Shown: positions 51,322 through 59,898, counted from the stretch's first letter. The stretch is DNA of 64,000 bases from Kocuria rosea subsp. polaris (GCA_023896275.1 MLDA01000004.1:114998-178997); one strand, 5' to 3'. The notes: generated by a model not told the origin, from the sequence alone. Numbers and translations are program-made.

Positions 51322-51576
51322 TCAGCAGCAGGAGATCGAATCGAGCGGCGAGCGGTCCATGCCCATGCGCCGGTGCCAGTCGTGGAAGTTCTCGTACACG
51401 ACGGGCAGCAGCTCGAGGGTGTAGTAGCCCGCCGGGTTGGGCACGCCGAGCGACTCGGAGAGCACCAGCATCATGAACAGGTCCTCCTCGTCGCGCTTGG
51501 CGCGCGCGAGGGTCCGCCGGTACGGCGCGTAGTAGAACTCGCGCAGCCCGGCGGTGAACCCCGCCAGCCGGCCCAT
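51322..51576 (-). CDS. Small CstA-linked protein ending in Cys-Cys (cory-CC-star type)
   Basis: 84 aa; the last two residues before the stop are Cys83-Cys84 (SISCC). The rest is helical with FTAGLREFYYAPYRRTLARAK and YENFHDWHRRMGM. It holds the position of YbdD/YjiX next to carbon-starvation transporters and has the same FxGxxxYxxY-like start, but the terminal CC is the actinobacterial version known as cory-CC-star. GGAGG lies seven bases before the ATG. The exposed terminal cysteines suggest metal or thiol chemistry. Confidence 0.8.
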   Translation of the reverse strand: MGRLAGFTAGLREFYYAPYRRTLARAKRDEEDLFMMLVLSESLGVPNPAGYYTLELLPVVYENFHDWHRRMGMDRSPLDSISCC

Positions 51577-51628
51577 GCCTACGCCTCCCGTCCGCTCGGC
51601 GAGACCCGTCCGGTAGGACGACGACGGC

Positions 51629-53332
51629 TCACCGCCGCTGCTCGGCGTCGGCGGTTTCCTCCTCGTCGAGGTCCTCGAGCGGCCCCGCACGGCGGGCCCG
51701 GTTCATCGCGGCGACGGCCTCGATGATGACCCAGATCGCGGCGATCAGGATGATGACGTCGAGGACCAGCAGCAGCCAGTTGCCGGCCGAGTAGAACTGG
51801 CCCATCTGTACGAACAGCGCGATCACGCTCATGACCAGCACGAACGTCAGCGGGATGAGCGCCGGCAGCACCGGGCGGCGCTTGCGGATGAGCATGACCG
51901 CGACGATCGAGAGCGTCAGGCCCGCCAGGATCTGGTTGGTGGTGCCGAAGAGCGGCCAGATCAGCATGCCGCCGGAGCCGTCGGCGCCGGCGGAGAACGT
52001 CAGGCCGACGGTGATGACGAGGACGATCAGGGTCGCGGGCAGGGGCTTGAGGCGGAAGCCGGCGATCTGCCCCATCTCCGAGACCACGAAGCGCTGCAGG
52101 CGGATGCCGGTGTCCATCGTGGTCGCGGCGAAGAGCACGGCCATGGTCGCCAGGATCGTGCCGGAAAGGGATGCGGGGATGCCGAGGCCCTGATTGACGA
52201 TCGCCCCGCCGCCGGTGACGAACGCGCCCACGCCGCCCTCGCCGAAGGCCGAGTAGACCTCTTCCCACGCGGCGACCGTCTGGAAGCCGGCGGAGACGGC
52301 GATCACCGTGCCGAGCGCCAACAGGCCCTCGCCGACGGCGCCGAAGTAGCCCACGAACCGGGCGTCGGTCTCCTTGTTGAGCTGCTTCGCCGTCGTGCCG
52401 GAGGCGACGATTCCGTGGAAGCCGGAGATCGCCCCGCACGCGATGGTGACGAACAGCAGCGGCACGATCGAGGGGGTGCCTTCGGGCACGTTGGTGTTGA
52501 ACGCCGGCGCCATCATGGACGGGCCGGAGATGATGATCGCCGCGTAGAGGATGCCGAGCGCGATGAACAGCTGCAGGCCGTTGATGTAGTCGCGCGGCTG
52601 CAGCAGCATCCAGACCGGCAGCAGCGAGGCGATGCCCGCGTAGAGGAACAGGACGACGATCCAGAACGCGTTGGCGCTCAGGCCCATGATCGTGTCCGGC
52701 AGGATGATCGGGAACGCGTCACCGAGCAGCATGAGCGCGTAGAGCGCGACGACGCCGACGATCGAGACGACCGGCAGCGACCACTTGAGCTTGTAGATCG
52801 CCTGTCCGATCAGCAGCGCGACGACGACGGCGCCCCACGCCGGGATGACCGCCGTCGGGGTGGTGACCAGCAGGTTGGAGATGACGACGGCGAAGGCCGC
52901 GTTGACCATGAGCAGGACCAGGAAGATGACCACGAGGAACAGGTTGCGCCCGTGGCGGCCGATGTAGCGGCCGGCGAGCGTGCCGATCGACTGGCCCTTG
53001 TGCCGGTTGGAGGCCCAGAGGGCGCCGAGGTCGTGCATGCCGGCGAAGAAGATCGTGCCGAGGGTGACCCAGAGCAGGGCCGGCAGCCAGCCCCAGATGA
53101 CAGCGATCGCCGGTCCGACGATCGGGGCGGCGCCGGCGACGGACGTGAAGTGGTGGCCCCACAGCACGTACTTGTTGGTCGGGACGTAGTCGATGCCGTC
53201 CTCGAGCTCGTGGGCCGGCGTCTTGAAGTCGGGGTCGAGAGCGTAGACCTTCTTGGCCAGGAATTTGGAGTAGAACACGTAGCCCGCGACGATCATCGCG
53301 ATGCCTATCAGTGCCAGAACGACGGAGTTCAC
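51629..53332 (-). CDS. cstA: Carbon starvation protein A (CstA) family transporter
   Basis: 567-aa membrane protein with more than a dozen helices. DYVPTNKYVLWGHHFTSVAGAAPIVGPAIA and MHDLGALWASNRHKGQS are CstA hallmarks. The family imports peptides or pyruvate (BtsT) during starvation. The length is that of the shorter Gram-positive members, not the ~700-aa enteric form. The GTG start has AGGAGG seven bases upstream. It is followed by the CC-star and ArsA-type genes. Confidence 0.93.
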   Translation of the reverse strand: MNSVVLALIGIAMIVAGYVFYSKFLAKKVYALDPDFKTPAHELEDGIDYVPTNKYVLWGHHFTSVAGAAPIVGPAIAVIWGWLPALLWVTLGTIFFAGMHDLGALWASNRHKGQSIGTLAGRYIGRHGRNLFLVVIFLVLLMVNAAFAVVISNLLVTTPTAVIPAWGAVVVALLIGQAIYKLKWSLPVVSIVGVVALYALMLLGDAFPIILPDTIMGLSANAFWIVVLFLYAGIASLLPVWMLLQPRDYINGLQLFIALGILYAAIIISGPSMMAPAFNTNVPEGTPSIVPLLFVTIACGAISGFHGIVASGTTAKQLNKETDARFVGYFGAVGEGLLALGTVIAVSAGFQTVAAWEEVYSAFGEGGVGAFVTGGGAIVNQGLGIPASLSGTILATMAVLFAATTMDTGIRLQRFVVSEMGQIAGFRLKPLPATLIVLVITVGLTFSAGADGSGGMLIWPLFGTTNQILAGLTLSIVAVMLIRKRRPVLPALIPLTFVLVMSVIALFVQMGQFYSAGNWLLLVLDVIILIAAIWVIIEAVAAMNRARRAGPLEDLDEEETADAEQRR

Positions 53333-53426
53333 GGCGGCGCCTCCTCATTGAGCGGTGCGAGTGGTAAGGGTACGGTCGCGGCCGGGCGTTAGCCCCGAAC
53401 CGAGTTGTGACCTCATGGCTTGCCTC

Positions 53427-53463
53427 CCAGAGTACGCGTTTCGTGCAGCGGGTCACATGAGGG
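53427..53463 (+). repeat. 37-bp direct repeat, copy A
   Basis: Copy A matches copy B (54157-54193) in all but three positions; the last 22 bases, starting CGTGCAGCGGGTCACATGAG, are identical. The copies are 730 bp apart and flank the lipoprotein gene. No target-site duplication or open reading frame belongs to them. They look like the ends of a duplicated unit. Confidence 0.8.
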
Positions 53464-53541
53464 GCGCGGGGTTCGAGTCGGGATGCCTTGTCGACGATGG
53501 AGGGACGCCGGCGCTCCCTGTTGCATGTCGCGTGGTGTCGT

Positions 53542-53547
53542 TAGGGT
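53542..53547 (+). promoter_or_regulatory. -10 box of the lipoprotein gene
   Basis: TAGGGT preceded by TGTCGT. The same arrangement (TGTCGC then TAGGGT at 54434-54439) precedes the second, broken lipoprotein gene, suggesting the two promoters share an origin. Confidence 0.45.
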
Positions 53548-53583
53548 GGGGGCAACAGCGGTGACGACAGGTGGGAGAAGACC

Positions 53584-54144
53584 ATGGGATCGAAACGTAA
53601 ACAGTCGCCTAGGGGGGGGAGGACACCTGTCGCGGGGATGGTGATGATCGCCGCGCTCGCCCTGGCTGCTTGCGCGGGGAACACGGAGGAGCCGGCCTCG
53701 AGTTCCGTGCCGCCAGACGCGAGCTCGTCCCAGGCGCCCGCGACGGATTCCACGTCGGCCGAGGGCGAGGGACTCTTCGGCGACTGGGAAGAACCCGCGC
53801 TGTGGTGGATCGTCGAGAAGTACGACGACGCATTCGTTCTGGCCGGTGCAGCAGGCATCTTCGACGACGGCGGCGTCACAAGCACGAGAACGGACCAGCA
53901 GGTCCCGCTCGACACGAGTGAACTCGAAGTCCACGTCTACTGCACGCCGGTCGGCGCGATGGGTGCGTTGGAGGCGAATTCCCATCGGACGGACATCACG
54001 TGCCCCGGCACGGAGGACCCGCAGATCGTCCGCGTGAGCGCGGAAGGCCTCGAGACAAGCTCCGACTTGTCGTGGAATTTGACGCTCGACGAGACCGACG
54101 AGGACTGGCGGCAGGCTGTCGTCTTCCTGCCCACCGATTCCTAG
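53584..54144 (+). CDS. Predicted lipoprotein of unknown function
   Basis: 186 aa. A basic N-terminus (MGSKRKQSPRGGR) and hydrophobic stretch end in the lipobox LAAC (Cys at 30), followed by a Ser/Pro/Ala linker typical of surface lipoproteins. The folded part begins at GDWEEPALWWIVEKYDDAFVLAGAAG and contains two cysteines (VYCTPVG, ITCPGTE) that may pair. I recognise no family. It lies between two 37-bp direct repeats. A GGGAGAAG ribosome site precedes the ATG. Confidence 0.65.
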   Translation: MGSKRKQSPRGGRTPVAGMVMIAALALAACAGNTEEPASSSVPPDASSSQAPATDSTSAEGEGLFGDWEEPALWWIVEKYDDAFVLAGAAGIFDDGGVTSTRTDQQVPLDTSELEVHVYCTPVGAMGALEANSHRTDITCPGTEDPQIVRVSAEGLETSSDLSWNLTLDETDEDWRQAVVFLPTDS

Positions 54145-54476
54145 CCGTCCAGTTGTCCAGGGTACGTGTTCCGTGCAGCGGGTCACATGAGGGAGACGGT
54201 CCATAGTCTTCGGGCGCACCTCGGCGTATTCAGTGGCAACTTCACCATCGACTGGGCCTTGCTGCCGATACCTACCGTAGGAACGGTGCCGCCAGGAGGG
54301 CTCTTGGGACCACGGAACGGAATGCCGTCGTGTGGTGGGCTTTATGGATGTCAGGGCGGATCCGGCCCCAACAACCGGCACGTCATTGGCGACGGATTTG
54401 AGTGGAACTCTGGTGAATGCCCTGCAGTGTCGCTAGGGTATGGCACATAGTGTTGCCAGCAGTTCAGAGGGGGACG
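54145..54476. other. 332-base gap holding repeat copy B and a promoter
   Basis: After the lipoprotein stop come repeat copy B, then about 240 bases in which I see no gene, and the TAGGGT box at 54434-54439. A 94-codon frame is open here (54166-54450) but starts inside the repeat, has no ribosome site and unlikely composition. Confidence 0.6.
54157..54193 (+). repeat. 37-bp direct repeat, copy B
   Basis: Second copy of the repeat at 53427-53463, on the same strand and 13 bases after the lipoprotein stop. Together the two copies bracket exactly one gene. Confidence 0.8.
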
Positions 54477-54803
54477 ATGGTGTCGGGGCGGTTGCGTTCG
54501 CTGCGACGTGTCACGGCCATCGCGGGCGCTTTCATGCTCGCTGTCGGTGCACTAGCCGGATGCACGGGACAGCCGGAGGGGGAGTAGACCGCGAGTGCAT
54601 CCGCGGTCTCCCCGGGCACGGGGGAGTCGTCCGGGGCACCTTCAGAGCCCGACCTGGAGGAACTGCTGGAGACCAGCTTCCACACGGTCATCGATGAGCA
54701 TCGAGCCGACTTGATCTTGGCCATGACCGCCCACGGGAAGACGACAACGGTCGAGCGCTCGGGGCGGGATGTAGCCGCACTGTTCCTGCCCGGTCGGAGC
54801 TGA
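54477..54803 (+). pseudogene. Second lipoprotein gene interrupted by an in-frame TAG
   Basis: From the ATG the frame encodes a lipoprotein signal (LRSLRRVTAIAGAFMLAVGA, then LAGC with Cys29), then TGQPEGE and a TAG at 54585-54587. Without a shift the same frame continues for 72 more codons to a TGA at 54801: a Ser/Pro linker, then DLEELLETSFHTVIDEHRAD and ILAMTAHGKTTTVE. Layout and promoter resemble the intact lipoprotein upstream, so it is probably a decayed paralogue. A good ribosome site (AGAGGGGGA) is kept. Readthrough is possible but unproven. Confidence 0.65.
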
Positions 54804-54834
54804 CGACCGCGGCCGCGCGTTGGATCGAGTTCAT

Positions 54835-54923
54835 GTGCGAGTTGCCCCGTTTTCGGAGGCGACACGCCGAGCATGCCGGGCATTCCAAGGGCGCGTCGGA
54901 ATCGAAAACGGGGCAACCCGCAC
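54835..54923. repeat. MITE-like inverted repeat, also a possible terminator
   Basis: GTTGCCCCGTTTTCG (54841-54855) is exactly complementary to 54903-54917. With one mismatch the arms extend outward by about five bases, and further partial pairing continues inward (CGACACGCC against CGACGCGCC). The centre is ~47 bases with no gene. It lies between the broken lipoprotein gene and a convergent gene. The long loop is unusual for a plain terminator and suggests a small non-autonomous element. Confidence 0.6.
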
Positions 54924-54933
54924 TCTACGTCCG

Positions 54934-55803
54934 CTATGCCGGCAACGGGAGGGTCTCGGCGACCGCCAGCAGTCGTCTCCGCAGCACATCGGCACGCTGC
55001 GCGAACTCCTTCTGCAGCCGCACGTACTCGGCTTTGCCCTCCGGCGTCTCGATCCGGATCGGCGCGTAGCCCCAGTCCTCCAGGTCGTAGGGGGACGCCC
55101 GCATGTCCATGGTCCGCACGTCCCACGCGAGCTCGAAGCAGTCCATGACCAGCTCGCTCGGCACCGCCGGGGTCAGCTTGTACGCCCACTTGTAGAGGTC
55201 CATGTTCGCGTGCAGGCAGCCGGGCTGCTCGAGGTCGCGCTGGCTCTCCCGGGTCGGCTGCAGCTCGTTGAGTGGCACCGCCTCCGGCGTGTAGAAACGG
55301 AACGCGTCGAAGTGCGTGCAGCGGATCCGGTGCTCCTGAACCACTTGGTCCGTCCCGGCGGCGCCGAGCCGCAGTCGCAGGTACTCGTGCCGGATCCCGT
55401 TGCTTTCCGATTTGTACGCCATCGCCCACTCGTGCAGCCCGAAGCACGCGAAGTTCCCCGGCCGGCTTGCCGTGCCCGCCAGGATGATGCGCGCGAAGCG
55501 GATGGCCTCAGCCCGGGCGGCGCCGAACGCCTCCAGATCGATGCCCACGCCGTTGTCGTGCTCCGTGTAGAACTTCCACTGACGCCGCTGCGCGGCGGCT
55601 GCGCCCTCCAGCACGACGCCGGCGCCCGGGTGCCAGCGCTGCAGCTGGCCGGGCTTCTGGGTGTAGTAGGTGAAGAGGAAGTCCTCCACGGGGTGCTTCT
55701 GCTGCCGCATCCGGCGCTCGAGGAAGGGCGCGGCGAAGCGCTCCACGCGGGCCTCGTAGGCGGCGGCGCGCGGAAGCCATTCGGATTCGGGGAGGGAGAG
55801 CAT
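54934..55803 (-). CDS. Conserved actinobacterial protein annotated in relatives as 3-methyladenine DNA glycosylase
   Basis: 289 aa. Conserved stretches are HPVEDFLFTYYTQKPGQLQRWHPG, then FGLHEWAMAYK and HANMDLYKWAYKLTPAVPSELVMDCFELAWD. I recall this family carrying the glycosylase name in actinobacterial genomes, but I cannot point to a helix-hairpin-helix or other glycosylase active site, so the function is doubtful. TAGAAT seven bases before the ATG at 55803 and lack of a ribosome site favour this leaderless start over one three codons upstream (55812). Confidence 0.7.
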   Translation of the reverse strand: MLSLPESEWLPRAAAYEARVERFAAPFLERRMRQQKHPVEDFLFTYYTQKPGQLQRWHPGAGVVLEGAAAAQRRQWKFYTEHDNGVGIDLEAFGAARAEAIRFARIILAGTASRPGNFACFGLHEWAMAYKSESNGIRHEYLRLRLGAAGTDQVVQEHRIRCTHFDAFRFYTPEAVPLNELQPTRESQRDLEQPGCLHANMDLYKWAYKLTPAVPSELVMDCFELAWDVRTMDMRASPYDLEDWGYAPIRIETPEGKAEYVRLQKEFAQRADVLRRRLLAVAETLPLPA

Positions 55804-55835
55804 CCCCACCATTCTAGGAGCCGGGCGGGCCGAGG

Positions 55836-56606
55836 TCAGGTCGCGTCCCAGACCTCACGGTAGAACGCGATCCGCTCCGCGTCGGGTTCGACGCCGTAGC
55901 CGGCGTACACGAGGTCCTCGTAGCCGGGGCCGTAGTTCCAGACCGTGCTCCACGCCGCGATCGAGAGATCCGCCCAGAAGTCGGCGACGCCGAGCGTCCC
56001 GAGATCCACGTGGGCGCTCCAGTCTCCGTCCTCGTCGATGAGGGTGTTCGGGGCGCAGGCGTCGCCGTGGCAGACGACGAGCCGGTCGACTCCCGGCGCC
56101 GCATCGGCCAGCTCACGACCGCGCGCCGGATCCTTCGCGGCGGCCAGGCGCGACTCCAGCGACCAGTCGAAGGGGCAGCCGCGCACGGGCAGCGCGTCAT
56201 GCAGGGCCCGGAGACCGGCGCCGATCGCACGCGCCGCCTGCTCCGGACGGGCGACCCAGCGGGGCGACACCGCGGACTCGCCCGGAACCGCGGCCGTGAC
56301 GAGCAGCTGCGCGCCGTCGTCGTACCGGGCGACGCGCACGGGGCGGGGGACCGGCGTGAACGGGGCCGCCCACTCCAGGCGCTCGGCCTCGTCGCGCAGG
56401 TCGACGCCGGCGGCGGCCGGGGAGAACTTGGCGTACTCGACGGCGCCGGAGCCCGGCTCGAGCCGGAACGTCAACCCGCCGAGCTGGTTGAGCCAGACGG
56501 GCACGAGGCGCTCGCCGCCGGCGCCGCGGCTGGCGGCGTACTCGGCCACGGGTGCGGGCACCGCGACGTCACGCGGCGGCGCGGCGGCCAGCGGTTGGTA
56601 GTTCAT
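55836..56606 (-). CDS. Aminoglycoside phosphotransferase family protein (APH(3')-like)
   Basis: 256-aa kinase fold. VVCHGDACAPNTLIDEDGDW carries the catalytic Asp and Asn, and HVDLGTLGVADFWADL is the metal-binding Asp segment; both match APH(3') enzymes (HGDxCxPN, VDLGRLGVADRY). Length is close to the ~264 aa of that group. AGGAG precedes the ATG. No mobile-element genes lie nearby and base use is like its neighbours, so this is a resident gene. Whether it phosphorylates antibiotics or another metabolite is untested. Confidence 0.85.
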   Translation of the reverse strand: MNYQPLAAAPPRDVAVPAPVAEYAASRGAGGERLVPVWLNQLGGLTFRLEPGSGAVEYAKFSPAAAGVDLRDEAERLEWAAPFTPVPRPVRVARYDDGAQLLVTAAVPGESAVSPRWVARPEQAARAIGAGLRALHDALPVRGCPFDWSLESRLAAAKDPARGRELADAAPGVDRLVVCHGDACAPNTLIDEDGDWSAHVDLGTLGVADFWADLSIAAWSTVWNYGPGYEDLVYAGYGVEPDAERIAFYREVWDAT

Positions 56607-56711
56607 GAGGCTCCTGGGGTCGGTGCGTTCAGCCTAGCCCGGCACCGGATCGTCAGGCGCGCGTCACGGCGGGTTCACGCGGCCGTTGACCGCGCGGGGC
56701 ACGGTGGAGAC

Positions 56712-58358
56712 ATGGCAAATATCTCGCGTCGTTCTCTGGTCCTGGGTTCGTTGGCCGCCGGTGCAACCGGCCTGGCCGCGGTCGTCACCGCCACCCCGGC
56801 CGGAGCCTCCGGCCTGCTCCGCGCCACGGCGCCCTCGCTCGTCCGCTCGCGGCTAAGCCTGCCCTCGGGCATCCAGTTCGGAGATGCCGGCACGGACTCC
56901 GCTGTGCTGTGGTCGCGGTCCTCAGGTCCCGGGCGGCTCGTGGCGTCCTTGCGCGCGGTCGACGCCGACGGCAACGTCATCCGCGGCAAGGGTGCCTTCA
57001 GCCGCACGCTTCGCGGCGGGTGGGCGACGGAGGAATCCGACTTCACGGCGAAGATCGCCGCCTCGCAGCTGCCCTCCGGTAGCCGGTTCGCCGTCACGAT
57101 GGCGTTCGAGGACGAGCACGGCACGCTCGGCGAGGCCGCCGACGGCACGTTCACGACGGCGGCCGGGCCCAACGCCGCGGGCCGCACCCCGGCGCACGGT
57201 GGAGAGGTGCCGCGCGGGCAGAGCTTCGTCTGGACGGGTGACACGGCCGGCCAGGGGTGGGGCATCAACGAGGAGATCGGCGGCATGTTCGCGTACTCGG
57301 CGATGCGGGCGACGAAGCCGGACTTCTTCGTCCACTCCGGCGACACCGTCTACGCCGACGGCCCGCTAGAGGAGACCGTCGTCGAGCCCGACGGCCAGAT
57401 CTGGCGCAACCTGGTGACCGAGGAGGTCTCCAAGGTCGCCGAGACCCTCGACGAGTTCCGCGGCAACCACCGCTACAACCTCATGGACGCCAACGTGCGC
57501 GCCTTCTACTCCGAGGTTCCCGTCATCGCCCAGTGGGACGACCACGAGACGACCAATAACTGGTGGCACGGCGAGATCCTCGAGGATGACCGCTACACCG
57601 TGCGCGACGTCGACACGCTCGCCGCCCGCGGCCGCCGCGCGTGGCAGGAATACCAGCCGATCGCGGACCCGCGGGCCATGGCGCGCGGCACCGGATTCGA
57701 GCTGGCCCGCATCTACCGGAAGATCGAACGCGGTGCCCAGCTGGACCTCTTCTGCCTCGACATGCGCACCTTCAAGGGCGAGAACACGGCGGGGCTCGAG
57801 CCGCATGCGACGAGCATTTTCGGCGAGGAGCAGCTGCAGTGGCTCATCAAGGGGGTGAAGAACTCCAAGGCCACGTGGAAAGTGATCCTCGCGGACCTGC
57901 CGCTGGGCATCATTGTGCCCGACGGCGACGCGCAGGAGTCGATCGCCAACGCCGACCACGGCGCGCCGCTGGGCCGCGAGCTCGAGCTGGCCCGGCTGCT
58001 GAAAGCGTTCAAGGCCGCGGGTGTGAAGAACATCGTCTGGCTGACGGCCGACGTGCACTACTGCGCCGCGCACCACTACTCACCCGAGCGCGCGGCCTTC
58101 ACCGACTTCGACCCGTTCTGGGAGTTCGTCGCGGGCCCCATCAGCGCTGGCTCCTTCGGCCCGAACAAGATGGACGGCACGTTCGGCCCGGAGGTCGTCT
58201 TCGCGAAGGCCGGCGAGCGGCCCAACCAGTCCCCGCGTAACGGGAAGAGCCAGTTCTTCGGCCACGTCGCGCTCGACGCGGCCGACACCTTCACGGTGAG
58301 CCTGCGTAACGGGCTCGGGGAGACGGTCTTCTCGAAGACGCTGGTTCCCGAGCGGTAG
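56712..58358 (+). CDS. phoD: Alkaline phosphatase D (PhoD) family, Tat-exported
   Basis: 548-aa secreted phosphodiesterase/phosphomonoesterase. A twin-arginine signal, SRRSLVLG at 5-12, precedes a hydrophobic stretch and an AxA site near residue 32. Then come a PhoD N-terminal beta domain and the metallophosphatase core: HSGDTVYADGP, WDDHETTNNWW and WLTADVHYCAAHHYSP, whose Asp and His residues hold the Fe/Ca centre. The protein folds before export. Expected role is phosphate scavenging. No PHO-box-like repeats were recognised upstream. Confidence 0.92.
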   Translation: MANISRRSLVLGSLAAGATGLAAVVTATPAGASGLLRATAPSLVRSRLSLPSGIQFGDAGTDSAVLWSRSSGPGRLVASLRAVDADGNVIRGKGAFSRTLRGGWATEESDFTAKIAASQLPSGSRFAVTMAFEDEHGTLGEAADGTFTTAAGPNAAGRTPAHGGEVPRGQSFVWTGDTAGQGWGINEEIGGMFAYSAMRATKPDFFVHSGDTVYADGPLEETVVEPDGQIWRNLVTEEVSKVAETLDEFRGNHRYNLMDANVRAFYSEVPVIAQWDDHETTNNWWHGEILEDDRYTVRDVDTLAARGRRAWQEYQPIADPRAMARGTGFELARIYRKIERGAQLDLFCLDMRTFKGENTAGLEPHATSIFGEEQLQWLIKGVKNSKATWKVILADLPLGIIVPDGDAQESIANADHGAPLGRELELARLLKAFKAAGVKNIVWLTADVHYCAAHHYSPERAAFTDFDPFWEFVAGPISAGSFGPNKMDGTFGPEVVFAKAGERPNQSPRNGKSQFFGHVALDAADTFTVSLRNGLGETVFSKTLVPER

Positions 58359-58374
58359 GTCCCGGCTGCGCGAA

Positions 58375-58468
58375 GAGGGCCCGCCCCGGCGCCGCGTGGC
58401 GCTGGGACGAGCCCTCCGTCGTCGTTATGGGCGATGCAACCGCCCGGGCATCGCCTGAAACGACGACG
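58375..58468. terminator. Two tandem hairpins between convergent phoD and lysC
   Basis: First: GAGGGC (58375-58380) pairs with GCCCTC (58411-58416), with an inner 8-bp stem at 58386-58393/58398-58405 (one G-T pair). Second, adjoining it: CGTCGTCGTT (58417-58426) pairs with 58459-58468, with an inner perfect GGCGATGC stem (58430-58437 with 58448-58455). Both can form on either strand and should isolate the two genes. Confidence 0.75.
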
Positions 58469-58486
58469 CCGGGTTTGGCACCGGGA

Positions 58487-59773
58487 TCAGCGGCCGGTGC
58501 CGCCGTAGACCGTGGCCTCCACGTCGGTGTCCAGACCGAACGCGTTGTGCACGGCGCGGACGGCGGCGTCGAGCTTGTCCGCGTGGGTGATCACGGAGAT
58601 GCGGATCTCGGAGGTGGAGATCATGTCGACGTTCACGCCGGCCTCGTGCAGGGCGTGGAAGAACTTGTAGGAGACGCCCGGGTTCGAGCGCATGCCGGCG
58701 CCGATGAGGCTCAGCTTGCCGATTTGGTCGTCGTACTCGATGCCTTCGAAGCCGACGCGCTCCTGGGCGTCGCGCAGGGCGTCCAGCGCGTCCTTGCCCT
58801 CGACTATTGGCAGGGTGAAGGAGATGTCCGTCTTGTCCTTGCCGGAGGTGGAGACGTTCTGGACGATCATGTCGATGTTGGAGTGCGCGCCGGCGATCAC
58901 GCCGAAGATCTCAGCGGCCTTGCCGGGGACGTCGGGGACGCCGACCACGGTGACCTTCGCCTCGGAGCGGTCGTGTGCAACGCCGGAGATGATGGGCTGT
59001 TCCAAGGGTTCTCCCTCTTGAATCTTGATCTTGTCGTCTGGGCTGGGCAGCACCCACGTGCCCTCGTTCGTGCTGAAGGAGGACCGCACGTGCAGCGGCA
59101 CCCCGAAGCGGCGCGCGTACTCGACGCAGCGCAGGTGGAGGATCTTCGCGCCGGAGGCAGCCAGCTCGAGCATCTCCTCGCTGGAGATCTTGTCGATCTT
59201 CTGTGCGGACGCCACGATGCGCGGGTCCGCCGTGTAGACGCCGTCGACGTCCGTGTAGATCTCGCACACATCGGCATTCAGGGCTGCGGCCAGGGCCACC
59301 GCGGTGGTGTCGGAACCGCCGCGGCCCATGGTGGTGACGTCGTTGCTGTCAGGGCTCATGCCCTGGAACCCGGCGACGATCGCGACGTAGCCGCGGTCCA
59401 CCGCCTGGCGAACGCGCTGCGGGGACACATCGATGACGCGCGCCTTGCCGTGCACGGCATCGGTGATCATGCCGGCCTGGCTGCCGGTGAAGGACACGGC
59501 CTTCGCGCCGAGCCCGTCGATCGTCATGGCCAGTAGGGCCATCGAGATGCGCTCGCCCGCGGAGAGCAGCATGTCCATCTCGCGGGCCGGCGGCTCGGTG
59601 GTGAGCTGCCCGGCGAGGTCGAGCAGGTCGTCCGTGGTGTCGCCCATGGCCGAGACCACGGCGACGACGTCGTGCCCGGCCGCCTTCGTGTCGATAATTC
59701 GGCGGGCGACGCGTTTGATGCCCTCGGCATCGGACACGGACGATCCGCCGAATTTCTGCACAATCAGGCTCAT
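58487..59773 (-). CDS. lysC: Aspartate kinase
   Basis: 428-aa enzyme that makes aspartyl phosphate for lysine, threonine and methionine. [11 protein letters not shown] begins the kinase domain, [16 protein letters not shown] is the catalytic loop, and two ACT domains at the C-terminus ([40 protein letters not shown]) give feedback control by lysine and threonine. An internal start for a separate beta subunit, as in other actinobacteria, is possible. The usual partner asd is not downstream; phoD lies there in the opposite direction. Confidence 0.96.
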   Translation of the reverse strand: MSLIVQKFGGSSVSDAEGIKRVARRIIDTKAAGHDVVAVVSAMGDTTDDLLDLAGQLTTEPPAREMDMLLSAGERISMALLAMTIDGLGAKAVSFTGSQAGMITDAVHGKARVIDVSPQRVRQAVDRGYVAIVAGFQGMSPDSNDVTTMGRGGSDTTAVALAAALNADVCEIYTDVDGVYTADPRIVASAQKIDKISSEEMLELAASGAKILHLRCVEYARRFGVPLHVRSSFSTNEGTWVLPSPDDKIKIQEGEPLEQPIISGVAHDRSEAKVTVVGVPDVPGKAAEIFGVIAGAHSNIDMIVQNVSTSGKDKTDISFTLPIVEGKDALDALRDAQERVGFEGIEYDDQIGKLSLIGAGMRSNPGVSYKFFHALHEAGVNVDMISTSEIRISVITHADKLDAAVRAVHNAFGLDTDVEATVYGGTGR

Positions 59774-59845
59774 GCCGCAGCACTCTCCCAGGGGTTGGTC
59801 TTCCTGCGCCGGACTGCGGCGCCGTGCCTCATGACACTGCCGAAC

Positions 59846-59898
59846 AGTCTAGCGAGCAGGAGTCGGCGCCGCCGTGTTCGATGACCCTAAAAGGTCAT
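59846..59898. promoter_or_regulatory. Intergenic region between lysC and the ABC genes
   Basis: TAGACT (complement of 59846-59851) is a candidate lysC -10. Thirty bases away, ATGACC (59881-59886) and GGTCAT (59893-59898) form a perfect inverted repeat around CTAAAA, a likely protein site. I saw no clear promoter for the rightward ABC genes. Confidence 0.4.

Noticed and set aside
53461..53490. tRNA-like T-arm (GGTTCGAGTC) near the first 37-bp repeat
   Set aside because: The flanking bases do not pair to make a 5-bp T-stem, and no acceptor, D or anticodon stems can be drawn.
54166..54450. 94-codon open frame after the second direct repeat
   Set aside because: It starts inside the repeat, has no ribosome site, and its Gly/Pro/Asn-rich sequence shows no domain. 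The second copy's position relative to the frame differs from the first.
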